14,827 bases of DNA from Synergistaceae bacterium (GTDB taxonomy: Bacteria; Synergistota; Synergistia; Synergistales; Synergistaceae): NCBI GenBank assembly GCA_031273585.1, contig JAISRP010000352.1, positions 1 to 14,827 on the forward strand. Direction: 5' to 3'. The notes beneath the pieces are model-generated. The model saw nothing but the letters and a program-made list of their open reading frames with translations, was not told where the DNA came from and did no database searches. Positions within the stretch are counted from its first letter, which is position 1. Every line of letters begins with the position of its first letter. Both the position numbers and the translations under genes were made by a program. Below, one piece after another: positions 1-6,941 of the stretch.

Positions 1-160
1 CTGTCGTGAGTATGCATCGGACCGCGTTTCTGGTCGTCTGCGGGTGGCTGGACACTGCCGCTACCTTCTCGCGCATCAGCGCGTTTATGATGGACGATTT
101 TCCGACGTTGGGCCTGCCCGCCAGGGTGACGAACCCTGAGCGAAACTCCCCGTCAGTCAT
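1..160 (-). CDS. era: GTPase Era, N-terminal part (runs off the left edge)
   Basis: Only the first 53 codons are present. Era is an essential GTPase that binds the 3' end of 16S rRNA and helps 30S subunit maturation. The sequence shows the G1/P-loop GRPNVGKS at residues 15-22 and a G2 region with PQTTRN near residues 40-45. This pairing is typical of Era, where the switch region carries the same QTTR core, and it argues against other P-loop GTPases such as Der or MnmE. The ATG at 160 lies inside the last codons of cdd, and the two frames overlap by 8 nt (ATGACTGA), so translational coupling is likely. The KH RNA-binding domain would lie outside the window. The cdd-era neighbourhood is conserved in many bacteria and supports the call. 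Confidence 0.9.
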   Translation of the reverse strand, partial: MTDGEFRSGFVTLAGRPNVGKSSIINALMREKVAAVSSHPQTTRNAVRCILTT

Positions 161-581
161 CGGACACGCCCCTTAAGCTGAAGTTTCGGGGCAGGAGGTC
201 GTCCAACCCGTATATCTCGTACTCGGCGCCATTCATCAGGACGACTGCAAGGCGCGGGTTGAACTCCGACAAAAACTGCCTGCAAGCGCCGCAGGGCGGG
301 CAGAAGACCCCAGGAGCCGCCGCGACAGCTATGGCCAGAGGCGCGCTGAATCCACTCGCCACAGCGTTAGCCATGGCGACGCGCTCCGCGCACAGGGTCA
401 TCCCGTAGCTCGCGTTCTCGACGTTGCAGCCGCCTATTATATTGCCTCCCTCGATCAGGATGGCGGCGCCCACGAGAAAGCCGGAGTACGGCGCGTAAGC
501 CCTCGCCCTGTACTCCACTGCCCTCTCCATGAGATCGGACGGCGCTATCCCAAACGTAACCTCGAACCGGTCCGCATCCAT
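153..581 (-). CDS. cdd: cytidine deaminase
   Basis: This 142-residue protein is of the small homotetrameric type. It deaminates cytidine and deoxycytidine to uridine and deoxyuridine in pyrimidine salvage, in the cytoplasm. The zinc-site signature is complete: CAER at residues 64-67, supplying the first zinc cysteine and the catalytic glutamate (E66), and PCGACRQ with the other two zinc cysteines at 97 and 100. The NVENASYG segment before the first motif is the usual substrate-binding stretch. I place the start at the ATG at 581, because a GGGAGGG Shine-Dalgarno at 588-594 is 6 nt upstream of it. A TTG at 587 would add two codons but directly abuts that Shine-Dalgarno. The gene follows corC by 24 nt and overlaps era by 8 nt, so it is internal to the operon. 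Confidence 0.95.
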   Translation of the reverse strand: MDADRFEVTFGIAPSDLMERAVEYRARAYAPYSGFLVGAAILIEGGNIIGGCNVENASYGMTLCAERVAMANAVASGFSAPLAIAVAAAPGVFCPPCGACRQFLSEFNPRLAVVLMNGAEYEIYGLDDLLPRNFSLRGVSDD

Positions 582-587
582 CGGCAA

Positions 588-594
588 CCCTCCC
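588..594 (-). promoter_or_regulatory. ribosome binding site that fixes the cdd start
   Basis: The minus strand reads GGGAGGG here, 6 nt before the ATG at 581 and directly against the alternative TTG at 587. The spacing favours the ATG. Confidence 0.7.
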
Positions 595-605
595 TTCGTG
601 ACACC

Positions 606-1895
606 TTATATTTCTCCAGGCGCGACTTCCGCGCCAATGTCCGCCGCGTTCTCGATCCGCGCCTGCAGTATCCTGTGATCGACGACCTCCACGGCGCTTA
701 TCCTCCAGGGGCCGTACGTCACGGATTCCCCCTCCTCGGGAAAGTTGCCCTTCAGGGTGAGGAGCATCCCCGCCACGGTCTCCACGTCGTCGAACTCGAA
801 ATCGTAATCGAGGGCCTCGGAGAGCTCGTCGAGGTTGACGTACCCCTGAACCAGGTAGGACCCGTTCCCCTCGTACAGGACGTCTGGTATCTCGTCGTCG
901 TACTCGTCCTGTATGTCGCCCACTATCTCCTCTAAGAGGTCCTCCAGGGTGACGAGCCCCGCCGTGCCTCCGTACTCGTCCACGACGATGGCGAGGTGAG
1001 TCCTGGACTTCTTCATGAGCTCGAACGCCTCGTCCGTCTTGATCGTCTCCGGTATGAAGAGGGGGGCCCTCTGAAGGTCGGTCACGCTCGCGTCGAGCAT
1101 CCCCAGCGACAGCGGACCGAGCAGGTCCTTTACGTACAGCACCCCTGTTATCTTGTCCAGCTCGCGCTCGTACACCGGCACCCGCGAGTGGCCGCTCTCC
1201 AGGAACACGCTGGAGGCCCTCTCGACCGTGGTGTCTGACGGTATGGTCATCATGTCCGTCCGGGCGACCATTATCTCCGAGACCCGCGTCTCCTCGAACG
1301 ATATGACGCCGTTGATCATCCGCCTCTCGTCCTCCTCGAGCGCGCCGGACTCCTCGCTCGCGTGAACCATTATCTCGAGGTCCTCCCTCGTCACGAACGA
1401 GCTGTACGTGTCGAGCCTGAGTCCGATCAGGCGTCCTATGAACCACACGATGCGCTGAACTAAGTATATGATCGGAGCCAGGACGAATCCGAACATGCGA
1501 AGCGCGGGGAGCGAGTGATAGATCACCGTCTCCTTGTGGGCTATAGCTATGTTCTTTGGAAGTATCTCGCAGAATATCACGACTAAGGTGGTCATCACGA
1601 CTATGGCTATGAGCGGGCCGTAGGCTGCGCCGAAGTAAGATGTGAACAGCGCCGTCGCTATCGCGCTGGCGGCGATGTTGACGACGTTGTTGCCGACCAG
1701 CGTGACGGTGAGGGACTTCTGTATGTTGTCCGCAAGCCAGGAAAACCCGCCCTTTCTGTCGGGATAAGCGTTCTCGAGCGCCCTCAGCTTTATCTTTCCT
1801 GCTGCGGTTATCGCAGTCTCAGTCGTGCTGAAATAGAACGACATCAAAAGAAACAACAGCAGCAGGCCAATACTGCCAACAAGTTCAGAACTCAC
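606..1895 (-). CDS. CNNM/CBS-domain membrane protein, CorC/HlyC (hemolysin-like) family
   Basis: This 429-residue integral membrane protein of the CorC/HlyC family has three parts. A DUF21/CNNM transmembrane domain spans about residues 5-160, with hydrophobic segments near 7-22, 62-88, 93-118 and 128-158 and the conserved FSTTETA and EILPKN patches. A CBS pair follows at about 205-330 (DMMTIPS..., VVDEYGGTAGLVTLEDLLEEIVGDI). A CorC_HlyC transporter-associated domain occupies about 340-418. Such proteins are linked to Mg2+/Co2+ efflux or homeostasis. The hemolysin label is historical, and the substrate cannot be read from the sequence. The start is GTG, 7 nt after the ybeY stop, with GGAGGA at 1907-1912. 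In Firmicutes this slot between ybeY and cdd usually holds dgkA. In proteobacteria a CorC relative (ybeX) follows ybeY but lacks DUF21. Confidence 0.88.
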   Translation of the reverse strand: MSSELVGSIGLLLLFLLMSFYFSTTETAITAAGKIKLRALENAYPDRKGGFSWLADNIQKSLTVTLVGNNVVNIAASAIATALFTSYFGAAYGPLIAIVVMTTLVVIFCEILPKNIAIAHKETVIYHSLPALRMFGFVLAPIIYLVQRIVWFIGRLIGLRLDTYSSFVTREDLEIMVHASEESGALEEDERRMINGVISFEETRVSEIMVARTDMMTIPSDTTVERASSVFLESGHSRVPVYERELDKITGVLYVKDLLGPLSLGMLDASVTDLQRAPLFIPETIKTDEAFELMKKSRTHLAIVVDEYGGTAGLVTLEDLLEEIVGDIQDEYDDEIPDVLYEGNGSYLVQGYVNLDELSEALDYDFEFDDVETVAGMLLTLKGNFPEEGESVTYGPWRISAVEVVDHRILQARIENAADIGAEVAPGEI

Positions 1896-1902
1896 CGCTA
1901 CA

Positions 1903-2421
1903 TCAATCCTCCCAATTCTCAGCAGTGCGGCTCTCGCCGCCCGCGCGCCTGAGCAGATACGCTCCGCGCAGCCGCTCCTGCACCTCCCACATGGAGGCCC
2001 TTCGCTCCTCGGTGTCGTGGTCGAAGCCGATCAGGTGCAGAAATCCGTGGATCGCCGCCATCGCCATCTCCCCCTCGTAGGACGCGCCGGCATCGAGCGC
2101 ATCCTGGCGGACCCGTTCCGGGGAGATTACGACATCGCCGAGCGGCAGATCGTCCCCCCATGCCGGCGGCGAAAATACGCCCCCCTCCTCCCACAGGGGG
2201 AAGGAGAGCACGTCCGTGGGCTCCGGGATGCCGCGATAGCGGGCGTTGAGCCGGGCCATCTCGTCGTCCGTCACAAACGAGAGGGCGACGCTCACCGCCT
2301 CATACCCGCCCAGCTCGGTTGACGAAAGGTAACGCTCCATCTCGGACTCCATGACGGCCACGTCCAATGCCTCTGGGACGTGATGCTCAGCGCCGGCGGG
2401 CGGCAGAAGTTTAAGGATCAA
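1903..2421 (-). CDS. ybeY: endoribonuclease YbeY (16S rRNA maturation factor)
   Basis: YbeY is a zinc metalloprotein needed for 16S rRNA 3'-end processing and ribosome quality control. The diagnostic H3xH5xH motif is intact within HGFLHLIGFDH, with histidines at 125, 129 and 135 of the 172-residue product. The LNARYRG...PTDVLSFP block and LGDVVIS are also typical. The frame stays open back to 2529, but that stretch lies over the end of pgpH. I prefer the TTG at 2421, which overlaps the pgpH stop (TTGATCCTTAA) and gives an N-terminus of normal family length (MILKLLPP...). A G-rich run about 5 nt upstream is a weak ribosome site, so translation probably depends on coupling to pgpH. An ATG at 2352 would cut into the first strand. 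The family call is certain, the exact start less so. Confidence 0.92.
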   Translation of the reverse strand: MILKLLPPAGAEHHVPEALDVAVMESEMERYLSSTELGGYEAVSVALSFVTDDEMARLNARYRGIPEPTDVLSFPLWEEGGVFSPPAWGDDLPLGDVVISPERVRQDALDAGASYEGEMAMAAIHGFLHLIGFDHDTEERRASMWEVQERLRGAYLLRRAGGESRTAENWED

Positions 2422-4627
2422 CGCCGCCCCCGGCGCCCTGTGTCGCCGCGGCGGAGCCGGCCGGGACGCCCCTCTCGCCATCCTCGGGTTTGCCGGTATC
2501 AGCCTCGTCCGGCGTCCCTGTCCCGGCATCCCCCGCGTCGGTTTTTCGCGCCGCGTCCTCGGGCCTCTCTCCGTCGGAGGAGGCTATAGGCTTTACCTCT
2601 CGGGTGTGGTACATGGACATGAGCACCTCCACGAAGGCGGTTTTAATCGCGCTCAGATCCCTCAGAGTGAAGTCGACGTCGATGAACTGACGGGCTATTA
2701 TCTTCGAGTCGATGACGTCGCCGACCATCTTCTCGAGCTCCGGCCTGCCCGCGAGCGGGTTCTTCAGCCCCTTCAGCGCCGCCTCGATCGAATCCGCCAG
2801 CATGAGAAGCGCCGTCTCCCGGCGCTGGGGGATCGGGCCGGGGTAGCAGTACTCATCCCTGTCTATCCTCTGACCGTCCCCCCCGGCCTCCCTGTCCGCC
2901 GCCACTGCCTTGTTGTAGAAGTAGCCGAGGCACGTCTTGCCGTGATGTTCGGATATGAAGTTCTTGATCCCCCCCGGCAGCTTGTACTCGTCAGCAAGCC
3001 TGAGGCCATCCGCCACGTGCGAGAGGATTATCCTGGCCGAGTCCTGAGGGGCGAGCCGGTCGTGTATGTTGTCGCCGAACGACTGATTTTCTACGAAGTA
3101 ATGAGGGCGCTTGAGCTTGCCTATGTCGTGGTAGTTCGCGCCGGTCCTGACCAGAAGCCCGTTCATGCCCAGCTTGTCCGCAACGGCCTCCGCCATCGTG
3201 CCGACTGTTATGGTGTGGTGGTACGTCCCCGGCGCCTCAAGTTGAAGGCGTTTTAAGAGGGGCTGGGATGGGTGGCTCATCTCCAGCAGCCTGAGGGGGG
3301 ATATTATCTCGAAGACCGACTCCCAGAGCGGAAGAACCGCCACGACGAGGCTGCTCCAGAATGCCGAGAGGACAAGATACGTTCCGAGCATCTCCCAGCT
3401 GAGGGCGAGCCCGAGCCCCCACCTCACGAAGAGCGATGTGAACGTGAGGCATAGCCCTAGGCTGAATATGTTGCGCCAGATCATTATCCGGCTCGAGGTG
3501 TCCCTCATGTAGAGGATGCTCGCTCCCGAGGCGACGCCGCACACGATGCACCCCACCGCTATGGTGGAGGTCATGCCGGGGAAGGCTATGAGATACCCTA
3601 TCAGCCCGCCCCCCAGGGCCACGTGAAACGCGAACGTCGTCGGCACTGTCATGAAGAGCCATCCGGTCAAGACCAGGAGCGAGAGGGAGTCGATGTCCCA
3701 CCTCGCGAGCCACCTCTGGGTGCTCCAGTCGATCAGGAGTATCACCGCGACGTATATCCACTCCTTCCCTGAGAGGGGGCTGTCCAGCCTTCCCGAGAGC
3801 CAGGAGAGCCAGTGCGACCACGCGAATGTGACGATGATGATGAAGACCATGTGCTTCCACGGGAGGGCGGCGTCCGGGTAGCCCTGGTTGCGGAGCACCT
3901 CGGCGATGGCGGGCGTCACGGTCTGCCCCTGCTGGACCACCACCCCGCCCAGGCGTATCTCCCTCACCACGGACGGTATCCTCTGGCTGACCTCGTCCCG
4001 GAGCCTGCCCGTCATCTCCGGGTCCTCCGTCACGGTCGGCGCCAGCATCGAGTCGAGGATCTGAAACGCGATGTTCTTGTCCGCCTGCGGCATATCGACC
4101 GGCCTCAGGCTGTCCCATATCACGCCGGTCTGCTCGGTCCAGTTTATGGATTTGTCGTAGTTCCTCTCCGCGACATCTATGACCGCCGCTATTATCTGCG
4201 AGCGGACGTCGTCAGAGACGCCGTTTAACACCTCCAGGACCTGCGGTGGCGCAAAATCGAGCTCCCCGCTCTCCTTCAAAGCCGAGATGCGCTCGCGGAC
4301 GACCTGGGTCATCCTCTCGTTTCTGACCCTCACGTTGACTATCTGATCCGCCGCCTGATTTCGCATCTCGCTCGTGGCGGTCCTGTCCACAAACCGCGCT
4401 GAGCTCTGGGCCAGGTACGTCCGCGGCGACGGCGAGCCGACCCTGTAGCTCTCGTTCCTGTCTATCAAAAACCAGCTGAGCGAGACTATGACGGCGACGC
4501 TCGCCACCAGGACGAACCGGAATATGTGCGAAATCCCCACGCGCCTCGCGCCCGCCGAGTCGTCCCGATCCCTGGAGATCAGGGCGCGGATCCAGTTAAG
4601 AGACAAGTTCCTGCGATTCCTCGCCAT
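2411..4627 (-). CDS. pgpH: PgpH-type 7TM-HD cyclic-di-AMP phosphodiesterase (YqfF family)
   Basis: This 738-residue membrane protein has the full PgpH architecture. There is an N-terminal transmembrane anchor (about 34-55), an extracytoplasmic 7TMR-HDED domain (about 60-255), a seven-helix membrane domain (about 258-440) and a cytoplasmic HD phosphohydrolase domain (about 450-675). Metal ligands are visible as HH at 470-471, the HD dyad at 500-501 (ANYHDIGKLKRP), H537, HH at 561-562 and D612. Studied members hydrolyse c-di-AMP to pApA. Activity here is inferred from that family. The last 55 or so residues (from about 683) are a low-complexity Gly/Ala/Asp/Glu/Thr tail, probably disordered. The ATG at 4627 has AAGGGG about 7 nt upstream and overlaps the end of phoH by 32 nt. 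The phoH-pgpH-ybeY order is the conserved Firmicutes-style arrangement. Confidence 0.92.
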   Translation of the reverse strand: MARNRRNLSLNWIRALISRDRDDSAGARRVGISHIFRFVLVASVAVIVSLSWFLIDRNESYRVGSPSPRTYLAQSSARFVDRTATSEMRNQAADQIVNVRVRNERMTQVVRERISALKESGELDFAPPQVLEVLNGVSDDVRSQIIAAVIDVAERNYDKSINWTEQTGVIWDSLRPVDMPQADKNIAFQILDSMLAPTVTEDPEMTGRLRDEVSQRIPSVVREIRLGGVVVQQGQTVTPAIAEVLRNQGYPDAALPWKHMVFIIIVTFAWSHWLSWLSGRLDSPLSGKEWIYVAVILLIDWSTQRWLARWDIDSLSLLVLTGWLFMTVPTTFAFHVALGGGLIGYLIAFPGMTSTIAVGCIVCGVASGASILYMRDTSSRIMIWRNIFSLGLCLTFTSLFVRWGLGLALSWEMLGTYLVLSAFWSSLVVAVLPLWESVFEIISPLRLLEMSHPSQPLLKRLQLEAPGTYHHTITVGTMAEAVADKLGMNGLLVRTGANYHDIGKLKRPHYFVENQSFGDNIHDRLAPQDSARIILSHVADGLRLADEYKLPGGIKNFISEHHGKTCLGYFYNKAVAADREAGGDGQRIDRDEYCYPGPIPQRRETALLMLADSIEAALKGLKNPLAGRPELEKMVGDVIDSKIIARQFIDVDFTLRDLSAIKTAFVEVLMSMYHTREVKPIASSDGERPEDAARKTDAGDAGTGTPDEADTGKPEDGERGVPAGSAAATQGAGGGVDP

Positions 4628-5594
4628 GACCGTACCCCTTGCCGTTTTCGTATGACTCGTACGCCTTTACGATTTTCTGGACTATGTCATGCCTCACGAC
4701 GTCGTAACTCGTGAGGTTGCAGAACGCGATGCCCGGAACGCCACGCAGGATGTCCCCTATTACCCTGAGCCCCGACACCTTATTGCCGGGGAGGTCGACC
4801 TGAGTCACGTCGCCCGTGAGGACGGCCTTCGAGCCGAGCCCCAGCCTCGTCAGGAACATCTTCATCTGCTCCTTCGTGGTATTCTGCGCCTCGTCCAGTA
4901 TTATAAAGCTGTTGTTCAGGGTGCGCCCCCTCATGTAGGCGAGCGGCGCTATCTCGATGATCCCCTTCTCCAGATACCTGTTGAAGCGGTCCGGGGCCAG
5001 CAGATCGTAAAACGCGTCATAGAGCGGCCTTATATATGGCTGCACCTTCTCGAGGAGGTCCCCCGGCAGGTAGCCCAGATGTTCGCCCGCCTCGACGACG
5101 GGGCGCACCAAAATTATCCTGTTCGTCCGCGACGACTTGAGGGCTGCGACCGCGACGGCGGCGGCCAGAAACGTCTTGCCCGTGCCGGCCGGCCCTATGG
5201 CAAATACCACGTCGTTGTCCCGGATCGCGTCGACGTACTCCTTCTGGCCGCTGGTGTACGGCCGTATCTGCCTGCCCCTGCTGCTGACGCATATCGTGGA
5301 CTCGAGCAGAGACAGAAGATCGGGCCTGCGCCCTGCCGCGATCACGTCAAGCGCGTAGCGCACCTCCACCCCGGACGGACGGGAACCCCTGCCGGTCATC
5401 TCCGCAAACTGGCCAAGGAGGTCGATGAGGTTGCTCGCGAGCACCGGGTCGTCGTCTGGGATGCGAACCTCCGTGCCCCTGACCACGATCTGAAGCCCGA
5501 GGCGGTCCTCTATGGCCGATAGAATTTCGTCTCCCGCCCCGAGGAGTCTCGACATGACCTCCTCCGACGGCAGGGACGTCACTGCCGCGTTCAC
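4596..5594 (-). CDS. phoH: PhoH-like ATPase (YbeZ/PhoH family)
   Basis: This 332-residue P-loop ATPase is related to the RNA-helicase superfamily 1 core. Walker A is GPAGTGKT at residues 134-141 and Walker B is IILDEAQN at 231-238. The VRPVVEAGE, LTGDVTQVDLP and SGL segments are PhoH hallmarks. The N-terminal part (about 17-90) matches the small KH-like region that precedes the ATPase core in this family. Its role is thought to be RNA-related, with YbeY as a genetic and physical partner in other bacteria. The biochemical substrate is not settled. The GTG start at 5594, 4 nt after the nifU-like stop, gives the usual spacing before LLGAGD, but its ribosome site (GAGGG) is very close. An ATG at 5555 with GGAGGAGG upstream is the alternative. 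Confidence 0.9.
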   Translation of the reverse strand: MNAAVTSLPSEEVMSRLLGAGDEILSAIEDRLGLQIVVRGTEVRIPDDDPVLASNLIDLLGQFAEMTGRGSRPSGVEVRYALDVIAAGRRPDLLSLLESTICVSSRGRQIRPYTSGQKEYVDAIRDNDVVFAIGPAGTGKTFLAAAVAVAALKSSRTNRIILVRPVVEAGEHLGYLPGDLLEKVQPYIRPLYDAFYDLLAPDRFNRYLEKGIIEIAPLAYMRGRTLNNSFIILDEAQNTTKEQMKMFLTRLGLGSKAVLTGDVTQVDLPGNKVSGLRVIGDILRGVPGIAFCNLTSYDVVRHDIVQKIVKAYESYENGKGYGHGEESQELVS

Positions 5595-5598
5595 CCCT

Positions 5599-5835
5599 CT
5601 ATGCCCGTACGACCTCCCTCACCTCCGGCACAGTGCGCTGAACGACGCTCTCCACCATGTTGCGGATCGTGGCCTGCGCCCCGGGGCAGCCGCAGCAGCC
5701 TCCTGTGAGCTGGACGCTCAGGATGCCGCTCTCCTCGTCGAAACCCACGAGATCTATGCCTCCGCCATGCGACTCCAGCATGGGACGAATTTCAGAATCG
5801 ACGACTACCTGGATCTTATCAATTACTTCCGACAT
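5599..5835 (-). CDS. NifU-like Fe-S scaffold/carrier (Nfu-type domain protein)
   Basis: This 78-residue protein consists only of the NifU C-terminal domain. The conserved LESHGGGIDLV segment (20-30) and the cluster-binding CxxC in GGCCGCPGA (C47 and C50) are both present. Stand-alone domains of this kind bind a [4Fe-4S] cluster between two monomers and pass it to apo-enzymes, which suits an anaerobe rich in Fe-S proteins. The ATG at 5835 has GAGGAA about 6 nt upstream. It lies 30 nt after mazG and 4 nt before phoH, with no room for a separate promoter, so it is cotranscribed. No IscU-like or SUF genes are visible in the window, so the source of the clusters cannot be told from here. Confidence 0.9.
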   Translation of the reverse strand: MSEVIDKIQVVVDSEIRPMLESHGGGIDLVGFDEESGILSVQLTGGCCGCPGAQATIRNMVESVVQRTVPEVREVVRA

Positions 5836-5865
5836 GTTCGTTTCCTCCTCGATATCGACCGTGAT

Positions 5866-6675
5866 TCACTCTCCGGCCGCTATGGCTCTTTTAGCCGCCT
5901 GCCACATGACCTCCAGCTCGTCAAGAGGCAGATCCTCCATGTTGACTTTTTTCTCCTCCGCCTGGGCCTCGACCCTGCGGAAGCGGGCCGCGAACTTCGT
6001 GTTTGCGGCCTGAAGCGCGCTCTCCGGATCTATTCCCAGGTGACGCGCCATGTTGACGACCGCGAACAGCACGTCGCCAAGCTCCTCCGCCGTTGCGGAG
6101 CGGTCCGTCCCCTCCACCTCGGCCCTCAGCTCGCCGATCTCCTCGAGGACCTTGTCCCTCACGGAATCGACGTCGCCCGGGGGCCAGTCGAAACCCTTTC
6201 TGGCCGCCCGCTCCTGTATCCTGAGCGAGCGCAGCAATGACGGCATACCCCTTGGGATGCCCGCCATCGCCGAGCTGTCCTCCCGACGTCCGGCCCGCTC
6301 GGAGGCCTTTATTGCCTCCCAGTTGCGGCTGACGTCAAGAGACCCCTCGACCCTGACATCCCCGAACACGTGGGGGTGGCGCTTGATGAGCTTGGAGCAG
6401 ATGGCCTCCGTCACGTCGCCGATGCCGAACATCCCGAGCTCCGAAGCTATTGCCGACACGAAGACGACCTGAAGCATGACGTCCCCGCACTCCTCCATTA
6501 TCTCCCTCGCCGAGCCGTCCTCTATCGCCTCGACCAGCTCGTGCGACTCCTCTATGATATATCTGCGGAGGCTGTCCAGGGTCTGCTCAGCATCCCACGG
6601 ACACCCACCGGGCGCGCGAAGTTTACCCAATATGCCGACGAGATCGTCAAAGGTCCCCGAACCGGGATATCCCAA
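5866..6675 (-). CDS. mazG: nucleoside triphosphate pyrophosphohydrolase MazG
   Basis: This 269-residue protein has two all-alpha MazG domains in tandem, like the E. coli enzyme (263 residues). It hydrolyses NTPs to NMP and pyrophosphate, which limits damaged nucleotides and can lower the substrate pool for (p)ppGpp. The N-terminal domain has KLRAPGGCPWD then EExxE (42-46) and ExxD (62-65). The C-terminal domain has GFDWP followed by a second EExxE and EELGD, so both metal sites look intact. The frame opens at a GTG at 6702, but the promoter places the transcript start near 6708, leaving no room for a ribosome site there. The TTG at 6675 follows GAGGGGG (6686-6692) by 10 nt and gives a family-like N-terminus. 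It is the first gene of the long mazG-to-era unit. Confidence 0.92.
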   Translation of the reverse strand: MGYPGSGTFDDLVGILGKLRAPGGCPWDAEQTLDSLRRYIIEESHELVEAIEDGSAREIMEECGDVMLQVVFVSAIASELGMFGIGDVTEAICSKLIKRHPHVFGDVRVEGSLDVSRNWEAIKASERAGRREDSSAMAGIPRGMPSLLRSLRIQERAARKGFDWPPGDVDSVRDKVLEEIGELRAEVEGTDRSATAEELGDVLFAVVNMARHLGIDPESALQAANTKFAARFRRVEAQAEEKKVNMEDLPLDELEVMWQAAKRAIAAGE

Positions 6676-6685
6676 ATTACACCAG

Positions 6686-6692
6686 CCCCCTC
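6686..6692 (-). promoter_or_regulatory. ribosome binding site supporting the mazG TTG start
   Basis: The minus strand reads GAGGGGG here, 10 nt before the TTG at 6675. It lies downstream of the alternative GTG at 6702 and so can only serve the later start. Confidence 0.5.
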
Positions 6693-6714
6693 GCGCATTC
6701 ACATCTTCAAAGTT

Positions 6715-6742
6715 ATTGTACCAGATATTACACTTTTTTCAG
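6715..6742 (-). promoter_or_regulatory. probable promoter for the mazG operon
   Basis: On the minus strand CTGAAA (6737-6742) is followed after 16 nt by TACAAT (6715-6720), which is preceded by TGG. The -10 is therefore of the extended TGnTAnnnT kind. It is the only clear sigma70-like signal in the gap between mfd and mazG, and it lies in a short AT-rich stretch. The transcript would begin near 6708. Confidence 0.55.
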
Positions 6743-6775
6743 AGGTTTGTACCGATTTTTGACGCCAAACCGCAG

Positions 6776-6939
6776 GCAGAGGACCGTGGGCTCCGCCCAC
6801 GCCCGCCGGGGGACCAGTCCCCGGGACCCCCGTTTTATTTTTTTGGATTTTCGCCCGCCGGGCGAAAATCAAAAAAACTTGACGGTGGGCCAGGCGGCAC
6901 TGCCTCCTGGCGGGGCTTGGGGCGGCGCCCCAAGGTCCT
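6776..6939 (+). repeat. dispersed multi-hairpin intergenic element, copy 1
   Basis: This 164-nt element matches the reverse complement of 14239-14399. The first 47 nt of the two copies differ at only two positions, and the last 23 nt at one. Its ends are imperfect inverted repeats (AGGACCGTGGGC inward from the left, AGGACCTTGGGGC inward from the right). It holds five small dyads in order: CGTGGGC-tcc-GCCCACG (6785-6801), a GGGGAC-ca-GTCCCC stem (about 6806-6824), a central palindrome with seven T before and seven A after (6838-6877), a CCAGG...CCTGG dyad (6890-6910) and CTTGGGGC-ggc-GCCCCAAG (6916-6934). It begins 2 nt after the mfd stop and ends about 33 nt before the mazG -35 box. No target-site duplication is evident. 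Confidence 0.85.
6838..6877. other. central palindrome of repeat copy 1
   Basis: Seven T, then GATTTTCGCCC paired with GGGCGAAAATC across a short GC loop, then seven A. One arm has an extra unpaired G. The T run precedes and the A run follows the stem on both strands, so it is not a normal intrinsic terminator. Confidence 0.75.
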
Positions 6940-6941
6940 AC

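Noticed and set aside
367..1446. Minus-strand 359-codon frame across cdd and corC
   Set aside because: It is an out-of-frame reading of two clear genes, with an Arg/Gly-rich composition and no recognisable domain.
6676..6702. GTG at 6702 as the mazG start
   Set aside because: It lies about 6 nt from the predicted transcript start, has no ribosome site, and would add nine residues that do not resemble the family.
6703..6941. Canonical intrinsic terminator after mfd
   Set aside because: The only strong stems belong to the repeat, and none is followed by a T run in the direction of transcription.
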